Origin: Kineosporia corallincola
Lineage (GTDB): Bacteria; Actinomycetota; Actinomycetes; Actinomycetales; Kineosporiaceae
Length of the DNA stretch: 64,000 nt
Assembly (NCBI RefSeq): GCF_018499875.1
Contig: NZ_JAHBAY010000001.1
Location: 1-64,000 of the forward strand
Direction: 5' to 3'
This document shows positions 1 to 9,833 of this stretch, piece after piece. The first letter of the stretch is position 1; every line of letters begins with the position of its first letter. A program made the position numbers and the translations under genes. The notes beneath the pieces were generated by a model, which was given only the letters and a program-made list of their open reading frames with translations, did no database searches and was not told where the DNA came from.

Positions 1-306
1 CACTGCGTTTGCCACCCACGAGCCTTAGGGGCAGCGGGATCACATCCGGACTGCACCCGCCGCAGCGCGAGGGCTTCACCCGTGACACGTAGTCGGCCGG
101 GCTGACGACCACGGCACAGCTGCTCGCTCACTGCCCTGGTGGTGTTCCCCGGCTGAGGATCGGTGCGGTTGTCGGCGCGGCCCTGTTCTTCCTGATGGCC
201 GATAGGCCCCCGTTGTCCGCTGGTTTTACCCGTATCGCCCGGCACCCATCCAGGTGACTGTCGGCAGGGACCTGCCTCGGGCGTCCCACGTTCTGATCTG
301 CACCAC
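1..306. other. left-edge region without a convincing gene
   Basis: All frames on both strands are short or lack a plausible start and ribosome site. The plus-strand frames entering from the left edge stop within about 120 bases. The 3' end of a gene lying outside the window cannot be excluded, but nothing recognisable is present. Confidence 0.4.
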
Positions 307-343
307 ACGGTGCGGGGTGGGGCCGGCGCCCACCCCGCACCGT
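307..343. terminator. GC-rich hairpin after the S9 peptidase gene
   Basis: A perfect 15-bp inverted repeat (307-321 with 329-343) and a 7-nt loop lie 7 bases after the stop codon of the minus-strand peptidase gene. No T-tract follows, so this is a typical actinobacterial stem without a classic U-run. Confidence 0.6.
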
Positions 344-350
344 TCGGTGT

Positions 351-2399
351 TCACGCCTCGGGCTTGCGGGACTTCAGATTCTCGCCGAAGCGGATGCGCA
401 CCGGTTCGGCGAGGCCCTCCGGGGTGAAGCCGAAGACCTGGCCGTAGAAGGACAGTTCGGACTCGAAGGCGCGGATGATGTTCTCCGCCCGGCGGAACCC
501 GTGCTGCTCGCCCGGAAAGAGCAGGTAACTGTGCGGCACCTGCTTGGAAGCCAGTGCTGCCACGATCATCTCGGCCTGGGCCGGGGGTACCACCGCATCG
601 TCCTCGCCCTGCAACACGATCAGCGGACGATCGAATCCGTCGATGTGCGACAGCGGCGAGCGTTCGGCGTAGGTCTTCTCCGCCTGCGGCCACGGCCCGA
701 CCAGGCCGTCCAGGTAACGGGATTCGAACTTGTGCGTGTCGCGGGCCAGGGCTCCCAGGTCGGCCACACCGTAGAGGCTCGCGCCGGCCGTGAAGACGTC
801 GCGCGTGGCCAGGGCGGCGAGAACCGTGTAACCACCGGCACTTCCACCGCGGATCGCCAGGCGGCCCGGGTCGGCCAGCCCTTGCGCCGCGACCCAGAGG
901 GCCGCCGCACAGGCGTCTTCCACGTCGACGATGCCCCACGCACCGTCGAGAAGCCGGCGGTACGTGCGTCCGTAACCCGTGCTGCCGCCGTAGTTCACGT
1001 CGATCACGGCGAAGCCGCGGCTGGTCCAGAACTGCGTGGTGAGCTTGAAGGCCGAACCGGCGGCCGAGGTGGGACCGCCGTGCACGGTCACGATCAGGGG
1101 CGGTCGCTCGTTCTCCGGTCCCCGCACCGTGGCCGAGGTGGGCGGGTAGAGCAGCGCGTGGGCGTCACGGCCCCCGACGCTGGGAAAGGTGACGTGTTGC
1201 GGCACCGAGATACCCGACGGGTCCAGCCCGTGGTCGGGCACCTCACTGAGCACGCTCCACGACAGCGCGCCGTCCGCGTCCGCCCGGAACTCCACCACGG
1301 CCAGCTCGGCGGTGGCCTGGGCCGCGATCGCGGTGAGCCGGGAACCGTCGGGTGACAGACGCAGATTCTCCAGTGACCGGAACGGCAGCGCGTGGGTCTG
1401 CGGTGTTCCGTCGTCCACCCGCACGAGATTCGCGCCCTCGGCCTCGGCATAGGTCAGCCAGACCCGGCCCTCGCCGTCCACCGCGTACTTGCTCAAGCCG
1501 AAAAGCCAGGGCGGGCCGCCGACTTCGGAGCGCAGCGACAGCACGGGGCTGAGCGCGCCGGTCGTGTCGTCGACGTGATAGACGTTCCACCACTCCGACA
1601 CGTCGGAGATGACGTGGAGCTCACCGCCGGGGCCGAAACCGGGCTGGGTCAGGGACTGGCCGTCGCGGCTCGCCGTCCGGCCGTGCCCGACACGCGCCGC
1701 CCCGGTCAGCAGGCGGGCGTCGGCGAGCGCCGGACCGTCGTGCTGCACGAGATCGGCGATCCACAGGGATGTGCTGTCCCAGGGCATGTTCGGGTGCTGC
1801 CATTCGATCCAGGCGAGTTGCCGGCCGTCCGGGCTGATCCGCGGTGCCGCGACGAAATCCGTTCCGGTGACCAGAACCCGGGGGGACGGATCGGTGGTGT
1901 CGCCGGGAGTGGCCGACACGGCGACGATCTCGTTGCGCACCTCGTCACCGTCGTGCGACTCCCGCACGCAGATCACGGTTTTCCCGTCCGGGGTGACCCG
2001 GCCGTCGGCGTACCGCCAGGCGCCGCGCACCGGCGGGGCCGGGGTGAGTGGAATCGGGCGGCGGCCCGGTTCCACGCGGTAGAGCCGCTGGTCGTCCCAG
2101 TTCACCGCGAAAACCACGTCACCGGCGACCCACCAGGCCGCCCCGCCGTACTCGTGCACGCCGGTGCGGACACTCCAGTCCGGCCCGAGCACGTCGGTGA
2201 TCGTGCCGTCGGCGGAACGGAACACCAGCTGCTCCCGGCCGCCCTGGTCGGGACGCCTCTGCGACCACCAGGTGCCGGTGTCGCCGGGCCAGGCATCGGT
2301 CGGCTGAACGACGCCGGAGACCAGGTCGGCGGCACTGATCGGAGACGGCCAGGCGCCGTAGGGGACGACAGGTGGTTCGGAACCCGCGGAGTCGCTCAT
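351..2399 (-). CDS. S9 family (prolyl oligopeptidase-type) serine peptidase
   Basis: The 682-residue protein has the S9 architecture. An N-terminal WD40-like beta-propeller region (to about residue 400, with many S/T-PDG-type blades) is followed by an alpha/beta-hydrolase domain. The nucleophile is in GGSAGG near residue 519, the acid in GEDDAV near 598 and the histidine in GEQHGF near 632. No signal peptide or membrane segment is seen, so it is probably a cytoplasmic oligopeptidase or acylaminoacyl-peptidase. The ATG at 2399 starts in the usual place but has no strong Shine-Dalgarno sequence. It is monocistronic, with a hairpin after the stop. A second S9 peptidase lies at 39145-40944. The exact substrate cannot be inferred. 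Confidence 0.9.
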   Translation of the reverse strand: MSDSAGSEPPVVPYGAWPSPISAADLVSGVVQPTDAWPGDTGTWWSQRRPDQGGREQLVFRSADGTITDVLGPDWSVRTGVHEYGGAAWWVAGDVVFAVNWDDQRLYRVEPGRRPIPLTPAPPVRGAWRYADGRVTPDGKTVICVRESHDGDEVRNEIVAVSATPGDTTDPSPRVLVTGTDFVAAPRISPDGRQLAWIEWQHPNMPWDSTSLWIADLVQHDGPALADARLLTGAARVGHGRTASRDGQSLTQPGFGPGGELHVISDVSEWWNVYHVDDTTGALSPVLSLRSEVGGPPWLFGLSKYAVDGEGRVWLTYAEAEGANLVRVDDGTPQTHALPFRSLENLRLSPDGSRLTAIAAQATAELAVVEFRADADGALSWSVLSEVPDHGLDPSGISVPQHVTFPSVGGRDAHALLYPPTSATVRGPENERPPLIVTVHGGPTSAAGSAFKLTTQFWTSRGFAVIDVNYGGSTGYGRTYRRLLDGAWGIVDVEDACAAALWVAAQGLADPGRLAIRGGSAGGYTVLAALATRDVFTAGASLYGVADLGALARDTHKFESRYLDGLVGPWPQAEKTYAERSPLSHIDGFDRPLIVLQGEDDAVVPPAQAEMIVAALASKQVPHSYLLFPGEQHGFRRAENIIRAFESELSFYGQVFGFTPEGLAEPVRIRFGENLKSRKPEA

Positions 2400-2563
2400 G
2401 CGGAAACGCTACTGCGATCAGGCGGGGAAGCACCCTTGAGGACGGCCGAACCGCGGGGGAGCCGATCGGGGGACGCCGGCCTGCCCTTGGTGCCCGGGCG
2501 CCGGGGATGGGAGCCGGCACCCGGGCACCTGGCCCGGCGTCCCCCGTCGGTGGCTCCTGCCGG

Positions 2564-4123
2564 TCAGCCCTTCCGGCGGACGGTGAAGGTCTTCTCCACC
2601 GCCAGGTCGGTGCTGCCCTTGCCGGGCGGGTCGATCAGCACCCGGCCTCTGGCCGAGCCGCCCTTCTTCACCGTGCCGCCGTCCAGCCAGGCGCAATCAC
2701 CGTCGTCGAGCAGTTTGCGGTCCACGGTGATCCACTTGCCCTTCTTGGTGCGCACCTGGAGCAGGGCCCGGGCGTCGGCCTCGCCGGTGTTGCAGATGCG
2801 GGCCTGGACGGCGCCGGACGACGACACCGAGGCCTTCGGCACGGTCAGCTCGTAGTCCGGCACCGGGCAGGTGACCTGCTGTTTGAGCAGGAGGCCGTCG
2901 GTCAGGGCCGAGTCGAGGAAGAAGGTCCACGGTCCGGCGCCGACGAACTTCAGGGTGGCCGGCAGGCTCAGCTCGTCGCCGTCCGCGGTGACCAGGGTCT
3001 CCGGGTAGGTGCCGGTGACCCGGACGCTCGCTCCCGCGGTGCCGCAGACGGGTGCCGCCGCGACCACGGTGCCGACGGCGAAAGGGACTGCCTGGTAACG
3101 ACTCGTGATGTCTTGCAAGCTGTCGAGGCAGTCCACCGTCACCGCGTAGTCGCCGGGTTCGGCGTCGTCCGGCACGGTCAGCTGGGTGGCCGGCCAGGCG
3201 CTGCCGCTGATCTTCACCTCGGTGGTCACGACCGAGTCCGGATCGGCCTCGGCCCCCAGCCCGCTGACGTCGGTCTCGTCCTCGTCGCCGTCGTCCCCGT
3301 CGCCGGAATCGTCGGAGTCCCCGGAACCGTCGGAGTCGTCGCCCGGGTCGTCCCCGTCGTCGTCCCCGTCGTCATCGCCGGAGTCGTCGCCCGCGGTGAC
3401 CGGGATGACCTGGAGCCGGGCCGTGCTGGATCCGGCACCGCAGATGTCCACCGGTGCGACCGTGACCCTGCCGCCGGGCCGGGCGATGCCGGGAGTGACG
3501 CTGACCTGCGCGGCGTCTCCGGTGACGGTGAGCGCGGCGGAGGCGTAGGTCAGAGTGACGCTGTCGCCGGAGTCGTCGTCGCCGGAGTCGTCGTCCGGGT
3601 CGTTCTCGGGGTCGTTCTCGAGGGCGTGCGGCGGCGGGTCGATCACGGCCTGCCCCTGCCCCTGGTTCTGGTTCTGGTTCATGGACGAGAACCCGGGCCG
3701 GGCCCCCGCCATCACGTAGTCCGAGCTCACACAGAGCACGTCCAGGGATCCCTTGCCCTCGGCCACCTCGGCCGCGTCCCAGGAGCCGCTGTCGTCCAGA
3801 CCCACCACCGGCAGCCGCACCGTGGCGGGACCCCAGGTGCCGTGCTCGTCCGTGGTCAGGATCGCCAGCTGGTGGGTGGTGTCCTCGCTGTCGGTGAAGG
3901 TGATGAAGACACCCTGCTCCTCGCCGGAGGCGGGGCAGCCCTCCGGCGGGGTCACGGTGAAGGCCAGGCCGGGACGTACGGAGGCCGCGCTGAGCTGCGG
4001 TGCGGAGGCGGTGCCGCCGTTGGCCGCCGATACCGCCCTCGGAGCGGCCAGCGCTATACCGGCGGCCGGGCCGAGCAGGGTGGCGAGCGTGACGGTACCG
4101 GTGACGAGGACGCGGCGAATCAT
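2564..4123 (-). CDS. secreted modular protein with acidic Asp/Gly/Ser linkers
   Basis: I do not recognise a named family. The 519-residue protein begins with a Sec-type signal peptide (MIRRVL, then a hydrophobic run ending in an Ala-rich cleavage region). Three or four beta-rich modules follow, each with one or two cysteines (GCPASG, LDVLC, DICGAG, TVDCLD, VCGTAG, VTCPVP, ARICNTG, CAWLDG). Two very acidic D/G/S linkers separate them, near residues 160-180 and 235-280, and an NQNQNQ stretch lies near 140. The start was set at 4123 because TTGGAG sits about 8 bases upstream and the signal peptide begins there. It is probably an exported, possibly calcium-binding surface protein; that role is inferred from composition only. 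Confidence 0.7.
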   Translation of the reverse strand: MIRRVLVTGTVTLATLLGPAAGIALAAPRAVSAANGGTASAPQLSAASVRPGLAFTVTPPEGCPASGEEQGVFITFTDSEDTTHQLAILTTDEHGTWGPATVRLPVVGLDDSGSWDAAEVAEGKGSLDVLCVSSDYVMAGARPGFSSMNQNQNQGQGQAVIDPPPHALENDPENDPDDDSGDDDSGDSVTLTYASAALTVTGDAAQVSVTPGIARPGGRVTVAPVDICGAGSSTARLQVIPVTAGDDSGDDDGDDDGDDPGDDSDGSGDSDDSGDGDDGDEDETDVSGLGAEADPDSVVTTEVKISGSAWPATQLTVPDDAEPGDYAVTVDCLDSLQDITSRYQAVPFAVGTVVAAAPVCGTAGASVRVTGTYPETLVTADGDELSLPATLKFVGAGPWTFFLDSALTDGLLLKQQVTCPVPDYELTVPKASVSSSGAVQARICNTGEADARALLQVRTKKGKWITVDRKLLDDGDCAWLDGGTVKKGGSARGRVLIDPPGKGSTDLAVEKTFTVRRKG

Positions 4124-4278
4124 CGGTGCATCTCCAAGGGCCGGTGCGCGGGGACCTCCTCGTCCTCGGCAGCCGGGCCCCCGGGCTGAACCCCGGACCG
4201 CCCGGACGTCACCCGGAGGGGGCCACACCCTGAGACGCCCCGGCAGACCCGCACGGCCTGCGCCTACCCTGTCGCCTC

Positions 4279-5556
4279 ATGGCGACGAGTTCGGTGGGTA
4301 CGCCGGTGGGCGCGGACGACGTGGAGCAGGCACGGCAACGACTTTCAGCCGTTCTGTCCCCCACGCCGGTGCAGCGTCTGGACCGGCTCGGGGCCCGCAC
4401 CGGTGGCCCGGTGTGGGTGAAACGTGAAGACCTTCAACCGGTCCGCTCCTACAAGGTGCGGGGCGCCTACAACCTGATCTCCCGGCTGGAGCAGTCCGCC
4501 CGGGACGCCGGGGTGGTGTGTGCCAGCGCCGGCAACCACGCCCAGGGTCTGGCCTACGCCTGCGGGAGGCTCGGGGTGCACGGCCGGGTCTACGTGCCGC
4601 GCACCACGCCGCGCCAGAAACGCGACCGGATCGCGGTGCTCGGCGGTGACCTGGTCGACATCCGGGTGCTCGGCGACACCTACGACGACGCCGCGGCCGA
4701 GGCGCTGGCCGACGCCTCCCGCACCGGCGCCACCCTGGTGCCCGCCTTCGATCATCCCCTCACGGTGGCCGGGCAGGGAACGGCGGTGGCGGAGGCGTTC
4801 GAGCAGCTTGAGGCCCTGGGCGAGGCGCTGCCCGACGTGGTGGTGATCCCGGTCGGTGGCGGTGGGCTGCTGGCCGGCACCGCGATCTGGCTGGCCGAAC
4901 GGCATCCGGAGGTGCGGCTGGTCGGTGTCGAGCCGGCCGGTGCCGCCTGCATGGCTGCCGCGCTCCAGGCCGGTGAGCCGGTCACGCTGCCCGAGGTGGA
5001 CGCGTTCGTGGACGGCGCCGCGGTGCGCCGGGCCGGTGACGTGACCTACCCGATCATCCGGGACGCGAAGGTCGAGGTGGTCGCGGTGGCCGAGGGCCGG
5101 GTCTGCGCCGAGATGCTGGAGCTGTACCAGTCCGACGGCATCATCGCCGAGCCGGCCGGCGCGCTGGCCGCGGCCGCCCTCGGCGACGTGGTGCGCCCGC
5201 AGCCGGGCGCGGCGGTGCTGGTGCTGCTGAGCGGCGGCAACAACGACGTCAGCCGGTACGCCGAGGTGGTGGAGCGGGCCCTGATCCACGAAGGGCGAAA
5301 GCACTACTTCCTGGTCGACTTTCCGCAGGAGCCCGGTGCGCTGCGGCGGTTCCTCGACGGCGTGCTGGGCGAGGACGACGACATCACGCTGTTCGAGTAC
5401 GTGAAGCGGAACAATCGGGAGACCGGACCGGCGCTGGTCGGGATCGAGCTGGGCAGCCCGGACGACCTGCCCGCGCTGCTCGCCCGGATGCAGGCCTCGC
5501 CGCCGAACATCGAGAAGATCCCGGCCGGCAGTCCGCTCTTCCGTTATCTGCTGTGA
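4279..5556 (+). CDS. ilvA: threonine dehydratase (biosynthetic type with ACT-like tail)
   Basis: This PLP enzyme deaminates threonine to 2-oxobutanoate, the first step of isoleucine synthesis. The 425-residue protein shows the fold-II PLP lysine in SYKVRGAYN (K59), the substrate loop SAGNHAQG near 83 and the phosphate-binding VGGGGLLAG near 193. The C-terminal 90 residues (from about KHYFLVDF) look like a single ACT-like regulatory domain, the short form common in actinobacteria and expected to sense isoleucine. The start ATG lacks a strong ribosome site, but the protein begins where homologues do. Transcription ends at the shared 20-bp hairpin, facing gnd. Confidence 0.92.
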   Translation: MATSSVGTPVGADDVEQARQRLSAVLSPTPVQRLDRLGARTGGPVWVKREDLQPVRSYKVRGAYNLISRLEQSARDAGVVCASAGNHAQGLAYACGRLGVHGRVYVPRTTPRQKRDRIAVLGGDLVDIRVLGDTYDDAAAEALADASRTGATLVPAFDHPLTVAGQGTAVAEAFEQLEALGEALPDVVVIPVGGGGLLAGTAIWLAERHPEVRLVGVEPAGAACMAAALQAGEPVTLPEVDAFVDGAAVRRAGDVTYPIIRDAKVEVVAVAEGRVCAEMLELYQSDGIIAEPAGALAAAALGDVVRPQPGAAVLVLLSGGNNDVSRYAEVVERALIHEGRKHYFLVDFPQEPGALRRFLDGVLGEDDDITLFEYVKRNNRETGPALVGIELGSPDDLPALLARMQASPPNIEKIPAGSPLFRYLL

Positions 5557-5557
5557 A

Positions 5558-5604
5558 ATTGAGGACGACGATGAGCTTGTCGACAGCTCATCGTCGTCCT
5601 CAAT
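5558..5604. terminator. bidirectional terminator between ilvA and gnd
   Basis: A perfect 20-bp inverted repeat (5558-5577 and 5585-5604) with a 7-nt loop fills the whole gap between the convergent ilvA and gnd stop codons. It starts 2 bases after the ilvA stop and ends 8 bases before the gnd stop, and an A-rich start (AAATT) gives a short U-run on the minus strand. Confidence 0.85.
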
Positions 5605-5611
5605 GTGACCC

Positions 5612-7075
5612 TCAGGCCTCGGTCTCGGACTTGTCCGCCGCCCACAGCGTGTGGAACGAGCCCTCGTCGTCGACGCGCCGGTAGGTGTGCGCGCCGAACA
5701 GATCGCGCAGACCCTGGATCAGCGCGGCCGGGAGCCGGTCGCGGCGCAGGCCGTCGTAGTACGCCAGTGACGACGAGAAGGCCGGAGCGGCAACGCCGTT
5801 CGTGGCGGCTGCCACTACCACCCGGCGCCAGGAGTCGGCGCCCTTGCTCACCGCGTCGGCGAAATACGGTGCCACCAGCAGGCTCTGGAGCTGTGGATCG
5901 GCGTCGTAGGCCTCGCGGATGCGGTCGAGGAACCGGGCCCGGATGATGCAGCCGCCGCGCCAGATGGTGGCGGTGGTGCCCCGGTCGATGTCCCAGCCGA
6001 ACTCCTCGCTGCCCGCCGCGATGTGGTCGAAACCCTGAGCGTAGGCGACCACTTTGGAGGCGTAGAGCGCTGCGCGGACGTCTTCGACGAACGCGTCGCG
6101 GTCGGCCTCGGCCACCCAGCCGCCGGTCACCCCGGAGCCGAAGGCCTCACCGGCCGCGGCCCGCTGGGCGGCGTGACCGGACAGCGACCGGGCGAAGGTG
6201 GCCTCGGCGATGCCGGTGATCGGTACGCCCAGCTCCAGCGCGTTCTGCACGGTCCAGCGGCCGGTGCCCTTCTGCTCGGCCTGGTCCTGCACGATGTCGA
6301 CGAAGGGCTTACCGGTGCGGGCGTCGGTGTGGCTGAGCACGTCGACGGTGATCTCGATCAGGAACGACTCCAGATCGCCCTCGTTCCAGGTGCGGAAGAT
6401 GTCGGCGATCTCGGCCGGCGTGGCGCCCAGGCCCTGCCGGAGCAGGTCGTAGGCCTCGGCGATCAGCTGCATGTCGGCGTACTCGATGCCGTTGTGCACC
6501 ATCTTGACGAAGTGACCGGCGCCGTCCGGGCCGACGTGCGTGCAGCACGGTGTGCCGTCGACCTGCGCGGCGATCGACTCGAACATCGGGCCGAGCCGGT
6601 CGTAGGCCCACTTCGAGCCGCCCGGCATGATGCTCGGCCCGAGCAGCGCGCCCTCCTCACCGCCGCTCACGCCACAGCCGACGAAGTGCAGGCCCCTGGC
6701 CTTCAGCGCCTCCTCGCGACGGCGGGTGTCGGCGAAGTGCGCGTTACCGGTGTCGACCACGATGTCGCCCTCTTCGAGGAGCGGCACCAGGTCGTCGATG
6801 ACGGCGTCGGTGCCCGGCCCGGCTTTCACCATGACGATGACGACGCGGGGTTTCTGGAGGGAGTCGACGAATTCTTCAAGGGTTTCGCCGGGCACGAAGG
6901 TGCCCTCGTCGCCATGGTCTTCGACCAGGCTCTGGGTGCGGGCGTAGGTGCGGTTGTGGACGGCCACCTTGTGACCGTGACGGGCCAGGTTGCGGGCCAG
7001 GTTGCGGCCCATGACGGCCAGGCCGGTCACCCCGATGTTGGCCGAACCGGTCTTGGACGTGACGTCAGTGCTCAC
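5612..7075 (-). CDS. gnd: 6-phosphogluconate dehydrogenase (decarboxylating)
   Basis: It converts 6-phosphogluconate to ribulose 5-phosphate, CO2 and NADPH in the pentose phosphate pathway. The 487-residue length is that of the long NADP-type family. The N-terminal Rossmann motif reads GLAVMGRNLARN, catalytic-site segments GCGVSGGEEGA and NGIEYADMQLI are intact, and the C-terminal helical domain ends with the usual SFHTLW tail. The GTG at 7075 was chosen because AGGAG lies 5 bases upstream; a longer open frame to 7123 adds a poorly conserved leader. The gene is convergent with ilvA and shares its terminator. Confidence 0.95.
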   Translation of the reverse strand: MSTDVTSKTGSANIGVTGLAVMGRNLARNLARHGHKVAVHNRTYARTQSLVEDHGDEGTFVPGETLEEFVDSLQKPRVVIVMVKAGPGTDAVIDDLVPLLEEGDIVVDTGNAHFADTRRREEALKARGLHFVGCGVSGGEEGALLGPSIMPGGSKWAYDRLGPMFESIAAQVDGTPCCTHVGPDGAGHFVKMVHNGIEYADMQLIAEAYDLLRQGLGATPAEIADIFRTWNEGDLESFLIEITVDVLSHTDARTGKPFVDIVQDQAEQKGTGRWTVQNALELGVPITGIAEATFARSLSGHAAQRAAAGEAFGSGVTGGWVAEADRDAFVEDVRAALYASKVVAYAQGFDHIAAGSEEFGWDIDRGTTATIWRGGCIIRARFLDRIREAYDADPQLQSLLVAPYFADAVSKGADSWRRVVVAAATNGVAAPAFSSSLAYYDGLRRDRLPAALIQGLRDLFGAHTYRRVDDEGSFHTLWAADKSETEA

Positions 7076-7223
7076 CGTTCTCCTCAGACTCGAAGAAGCC
7101 CCCGGACCTGCCAGGCTACCCACGACGTTTCGTCATGGAAGGTCCGGAGGGTGACCCGGTTGTACCCAGGACGGTCAGTACCTGGACAGGGCCTCTCTAC
7201 CCGGGAGAACGGTGAGCGCGTCC

Positions 7224-7823
7224 TCAGCAGCGCTCTTCGTAGGGCACGACCAGGGCGCTGACCGGCACCCCGTCGAAGGTCTCGCCGGCCTTGGGCTCCT
7301 GCGAGCAGACCCGCCAGTCGCCGAGGTTGCCGTCGACGTCGTCGCCGTCCTCCCGGTCGATGAAGCGGACGCTGGCCTTGTCGCCGAGGATCTGCGAGGC
7401 CATGTAGGCCGTGCGGTTCTTCAGGTCGGGCATCTCGGTGGTGGCGACCTTGTAGAGCGCCTGGTCGCTGGAGGGGCACTTCTCGTCGATCTTGACCGCG
7501 CCCAGCTTGACCTCGACGTCCTCGCCGACCGCACCGGCCGCGGGGGTCTGGAAGCAGACGACCCATTCCTTGTCGTCGCTCCAGCGGCGGTCGCGGCCCA
7601 GCGCGTCGTGGGTCTCGACGTCGTCGAACCCGGCCTTGTCGGCCTTGTCCTTGGCCCACTCCAGGCCCTTGCCGACCAGGTTGGGAAGGTCGGTCTTGGC
7701 GGCGGCGCTGTCGCCCCCGCCGCTGCCGATCAGCCAGAAGATCAGAATCAGCACGACAGGTGTCGCCAGCACCGCGATCAGCACGATCTGCGGCGTGCTC
7801 GGACCGGTCCGTTCACCTGCCAT
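7224..7823 (-). CDS. membrane-anchored PASTA-domain protein
   Basis: The 199-residue protein has a short cytoplasmic head, one membrane segment (about residues 13-31, IVLIAVLATPVVLI) and an extracellular part. The latter holds two PASTA-like repeats (LPNLVGKGLEWAKDKADKAGF and MPDLKNRTAYMASQILGDK), each followed by a C-x-xxP-x-AG turn typical of the fold. PASTA domains bind peptidoglycan or beta-lactams, but no kinase or transpeptidase domain is attached. The ATG at 7823 is preceded by AAAGGG at 11 bases. It was placed there because the membrane anchor then starts near the N-terminus. Confidence 0.75.
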   Translation of the reverse strand: MAGERTGPSTPQIVLIAVLATPVVLILIFWLIGSGGGDSAAAKTDLPNLVGKGLEWAKDKADKAGFDDVETHDALGRDRRWSDDKEWVVCFQTPAAGAVGEDVEVKLGAVKIDEKCPSSDQALYKVATTEMPDLKNRTAYMASQILGDKASVRFIDREDGDDVDGNLGDWRVCSQEPKAGETFDGVPVSALVVPYEERC

Positions 7824-8029
7824 CAGCGCAACAACCCTTTCGGCCGTGGGATAAAGCGGTTGAAGCAGCCCAAGGAGGAGCACTGAGCCGGTAGGAATTA
7901 TCCCGGACCTGACGGTTGCATATCAATCCGCCTCGCTGCTAAAGCCAGGCACCGACTGTGCACCTGTCGGCGTCGGTGTCCTGACCAGCGGCGTCGTCGG
8001 AATCGGGTCGGAACGGGATCGGAACTGGC

Positions 8030-9463
8030 TCAGGACTGGTCGGTGCGGGCCGGGGGATCGCTCGGGGTCAGGTCCAGACCGGCCAGTTCCTCGGCCGTGG
8101 GGCGGGGGGCCGCCGGCCGCGCGTCGCCCTCCCGCGGGATCTCCGGGGCGGGCGGCAGGTCGCGGTTCTCCCGGGCCTGCCGGGCCGCGACCTTGGCCTC
8201 CTCGATCTGGTTGAGCTCCTGCTCGTCGAGGGGATGCACCTGGACCCGGAGGATGGCCCGCGGGGTGACCTCGATGGCCGTGAGACGCCAGTGGCCGACC
8301 ACCGTCTCGGTGCCGGCGGCCGGGAACTCGCCGAGGGCCTCCAGCATGATCCCGGCGATCGTGGCGCTGCGCCCGGCGTCCAGGTCGATGCCCAGGTCGG
8401 GCAGGTCGTGGGCGGGGAACGAGCCGTTCAGCTCGATGTCGCCGTCCGGGCGGTGCACGACCTGTGCTGTGTCCAGGTCGAACTCGTCGTAGATCTCCCC
8501 GACGATCTCCTCCAGCAAGTCTTCCAGCGTGACGATGCCGGCCACGGCGCCGAACTCGTCCATCACCAGGGCCAGCTGACCGCGCTGCTGCTGCATGCGG
8601 CCCAGCGCCTGGAGCACGCCGGCCGAGTCGGGCAGCACCAGCGCCGGGCGGACGTAGTCGGAGACCGACCCGACCCCGGCCACCAGCTGCCGCAGGTGCA
8701 CGAAACCGATCACGTCGTCCTCGGTCTCGCCGATCACCGGCGCCCGCGACAGACCGGCCTCGATCAGCAGGTCACGGGCCGTGGACGCGTCTTGCGCGGC
8801 GGTCACGAAGACCACGTCGGTGCGCGGCACCAGCACCTGGTAGAGCTTGCGCTCGTCCAGCTCCAGCGCGCCCTCGATGATCGAGCGCTGCTGCTCGGGG
8901 ATGGACTCCTGGGACGCGATCATGTCCTTGATCTCCTCCTCGGAGACCTCCTCGCGCACCGCCTTCGGGTCCAGGCCGACCATCCGCACGACCAGCTCGG
9001 TGGACCGCGCCAGCACCCAGACCAGCGGACGGGCCAGCGTGGCGATCAGATTGATCGGCCCGGCCGCCCGCATCGCCCAGCCCTGCGCGGTCTGCATCGC
9101 GATCCGCTTGGGCGCGAGTTCGCCCACCACCAGCGTGAAGTAGGTGAGCACCACGGTCACGATGAACACCGCGACCGGGTCGGCCGCGCTGCCCAGGAAA
9201 CCCAGTGGCTCGATCAGCGGCTGGGCCAGCGACACCGCGGCGGTCGCCGAGGCCAGTGCCCCGGCCAGCGTGATGCCGATCTGGATGGTGGACAGGAACT
9301 GGTTCGGGTCACTGGTGAGTCTGGCCAGCCGGCGGCCCTTCTCGCTGTCCGCGGCGAGCCGGTTGATCTGGCTCTCGCGTAACGAGACCAGCGCCATCTC
9401 CGAGCCCGACAGCGCGGCGTTGATCAGGATCAGCACGGCGACCAGGGCGATCTCGACCCACAT
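8030..9463 (-). CDS. CNNM/CBS-domain membrane protein (HlyC/CorC family)
   Basis: The 477-residue protein contains an N-terminal CNNM (DUF21) domain with about four membrane segments (residues 1-190). A CBS-domain pair follows (about 205-330, with LVPRTDVVF and MDEFGAVAGIVTLEDLLEEIVGEI), then a C-terminal CorC_HlyC FAD-binding-like domain (about 345-425). A Pro/Ala-rich tail ends the protein. Members of this family are linked to magnesium or cobalt efflux and acid or salt tolerance; the substrate here is unknown. GGAGAC lies about 9 bases before the ATG. It is divergent from ppk2. Confidence 0.9.
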   Translation of the reverse strand: MWVEIALVAVLILINAALSGSEMALVSLRESQINRLAADSEKGRRLARLTSDPNQFLSTIQIGITLAGALASATAAVSLAQPLIEPLGFLGSAADPVAVFIVTVVLTYFTLVVGELAPKRIAMQTAQGWAMRAAGPINLIATLARPLVWVLARSTELVVRMVGLDPKAVREEVSEEEIKDMIASQESIPEQQRSIIEGALELDERKLYQVLVPRTDVVFVTAAQDASTARDLLIEAGLSRAPVIGETEDDVIGFVHLRQLVAGVGSVSDYVRPALVLPDSAGVLQALGRMQQQRGQLALVMDEFGAVAGIVTLEDLLEEIVGEIYDEFDLDTAQVVHRPDGDIELNGSFPAHDLPDLGIDLDAGRSATIAGIMLEALGEFPAAGTETVVGHWRLTAIEVTPRAILRVQVHPLDEQELNQIEEAKVAARQARENRDLPPAPEIPREGDARPAAPRPTAEELAGLDLTPSDPPARTDQS

Positions 9464-9833
9464 GGTGTGCTTGTCTCCTTCAGGCGCACATGATCAACGA
9501 ATGGCGCCCATCATCCGGCAGTGCCGATCACGGCGCCTCCCGAGAACCTTCGCCCGCAGCCGGTGAGGACGACGGCCGCGCAGGTCACGGGGCTCTTCGC
9601 CGTCCACAATTCTGGTGTTGCCGAGCGCTGCGCCGCGGGTGACCGTGGGACCACGGAAGGACCGTGAAGGCACTGCTGGAGGAACTGGGCCCGGTCTTCG
9701 CCCAACGACCGGTGAACTCCTGCCCATTCTGCCGTGAAACCCGGATTCCGGGCCTGTCGGCGGGCCGCCACCGGTGCGAGGGTTCGAGATCGGGTGCCTG
9801 GTCCTGGTCGACCGGCGGAACGGAGACGGACTG
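9464..9833. other. 370-bp divergent intergenic region (CNNM gene / ppk2)
   Basis: This gap must hold promoters for both divergent genes. Open frames crossing it are shadows that run into ppk2. No clear -10/-35 pair, RNA gene or palindrome stands out. Confidence 0.5.
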
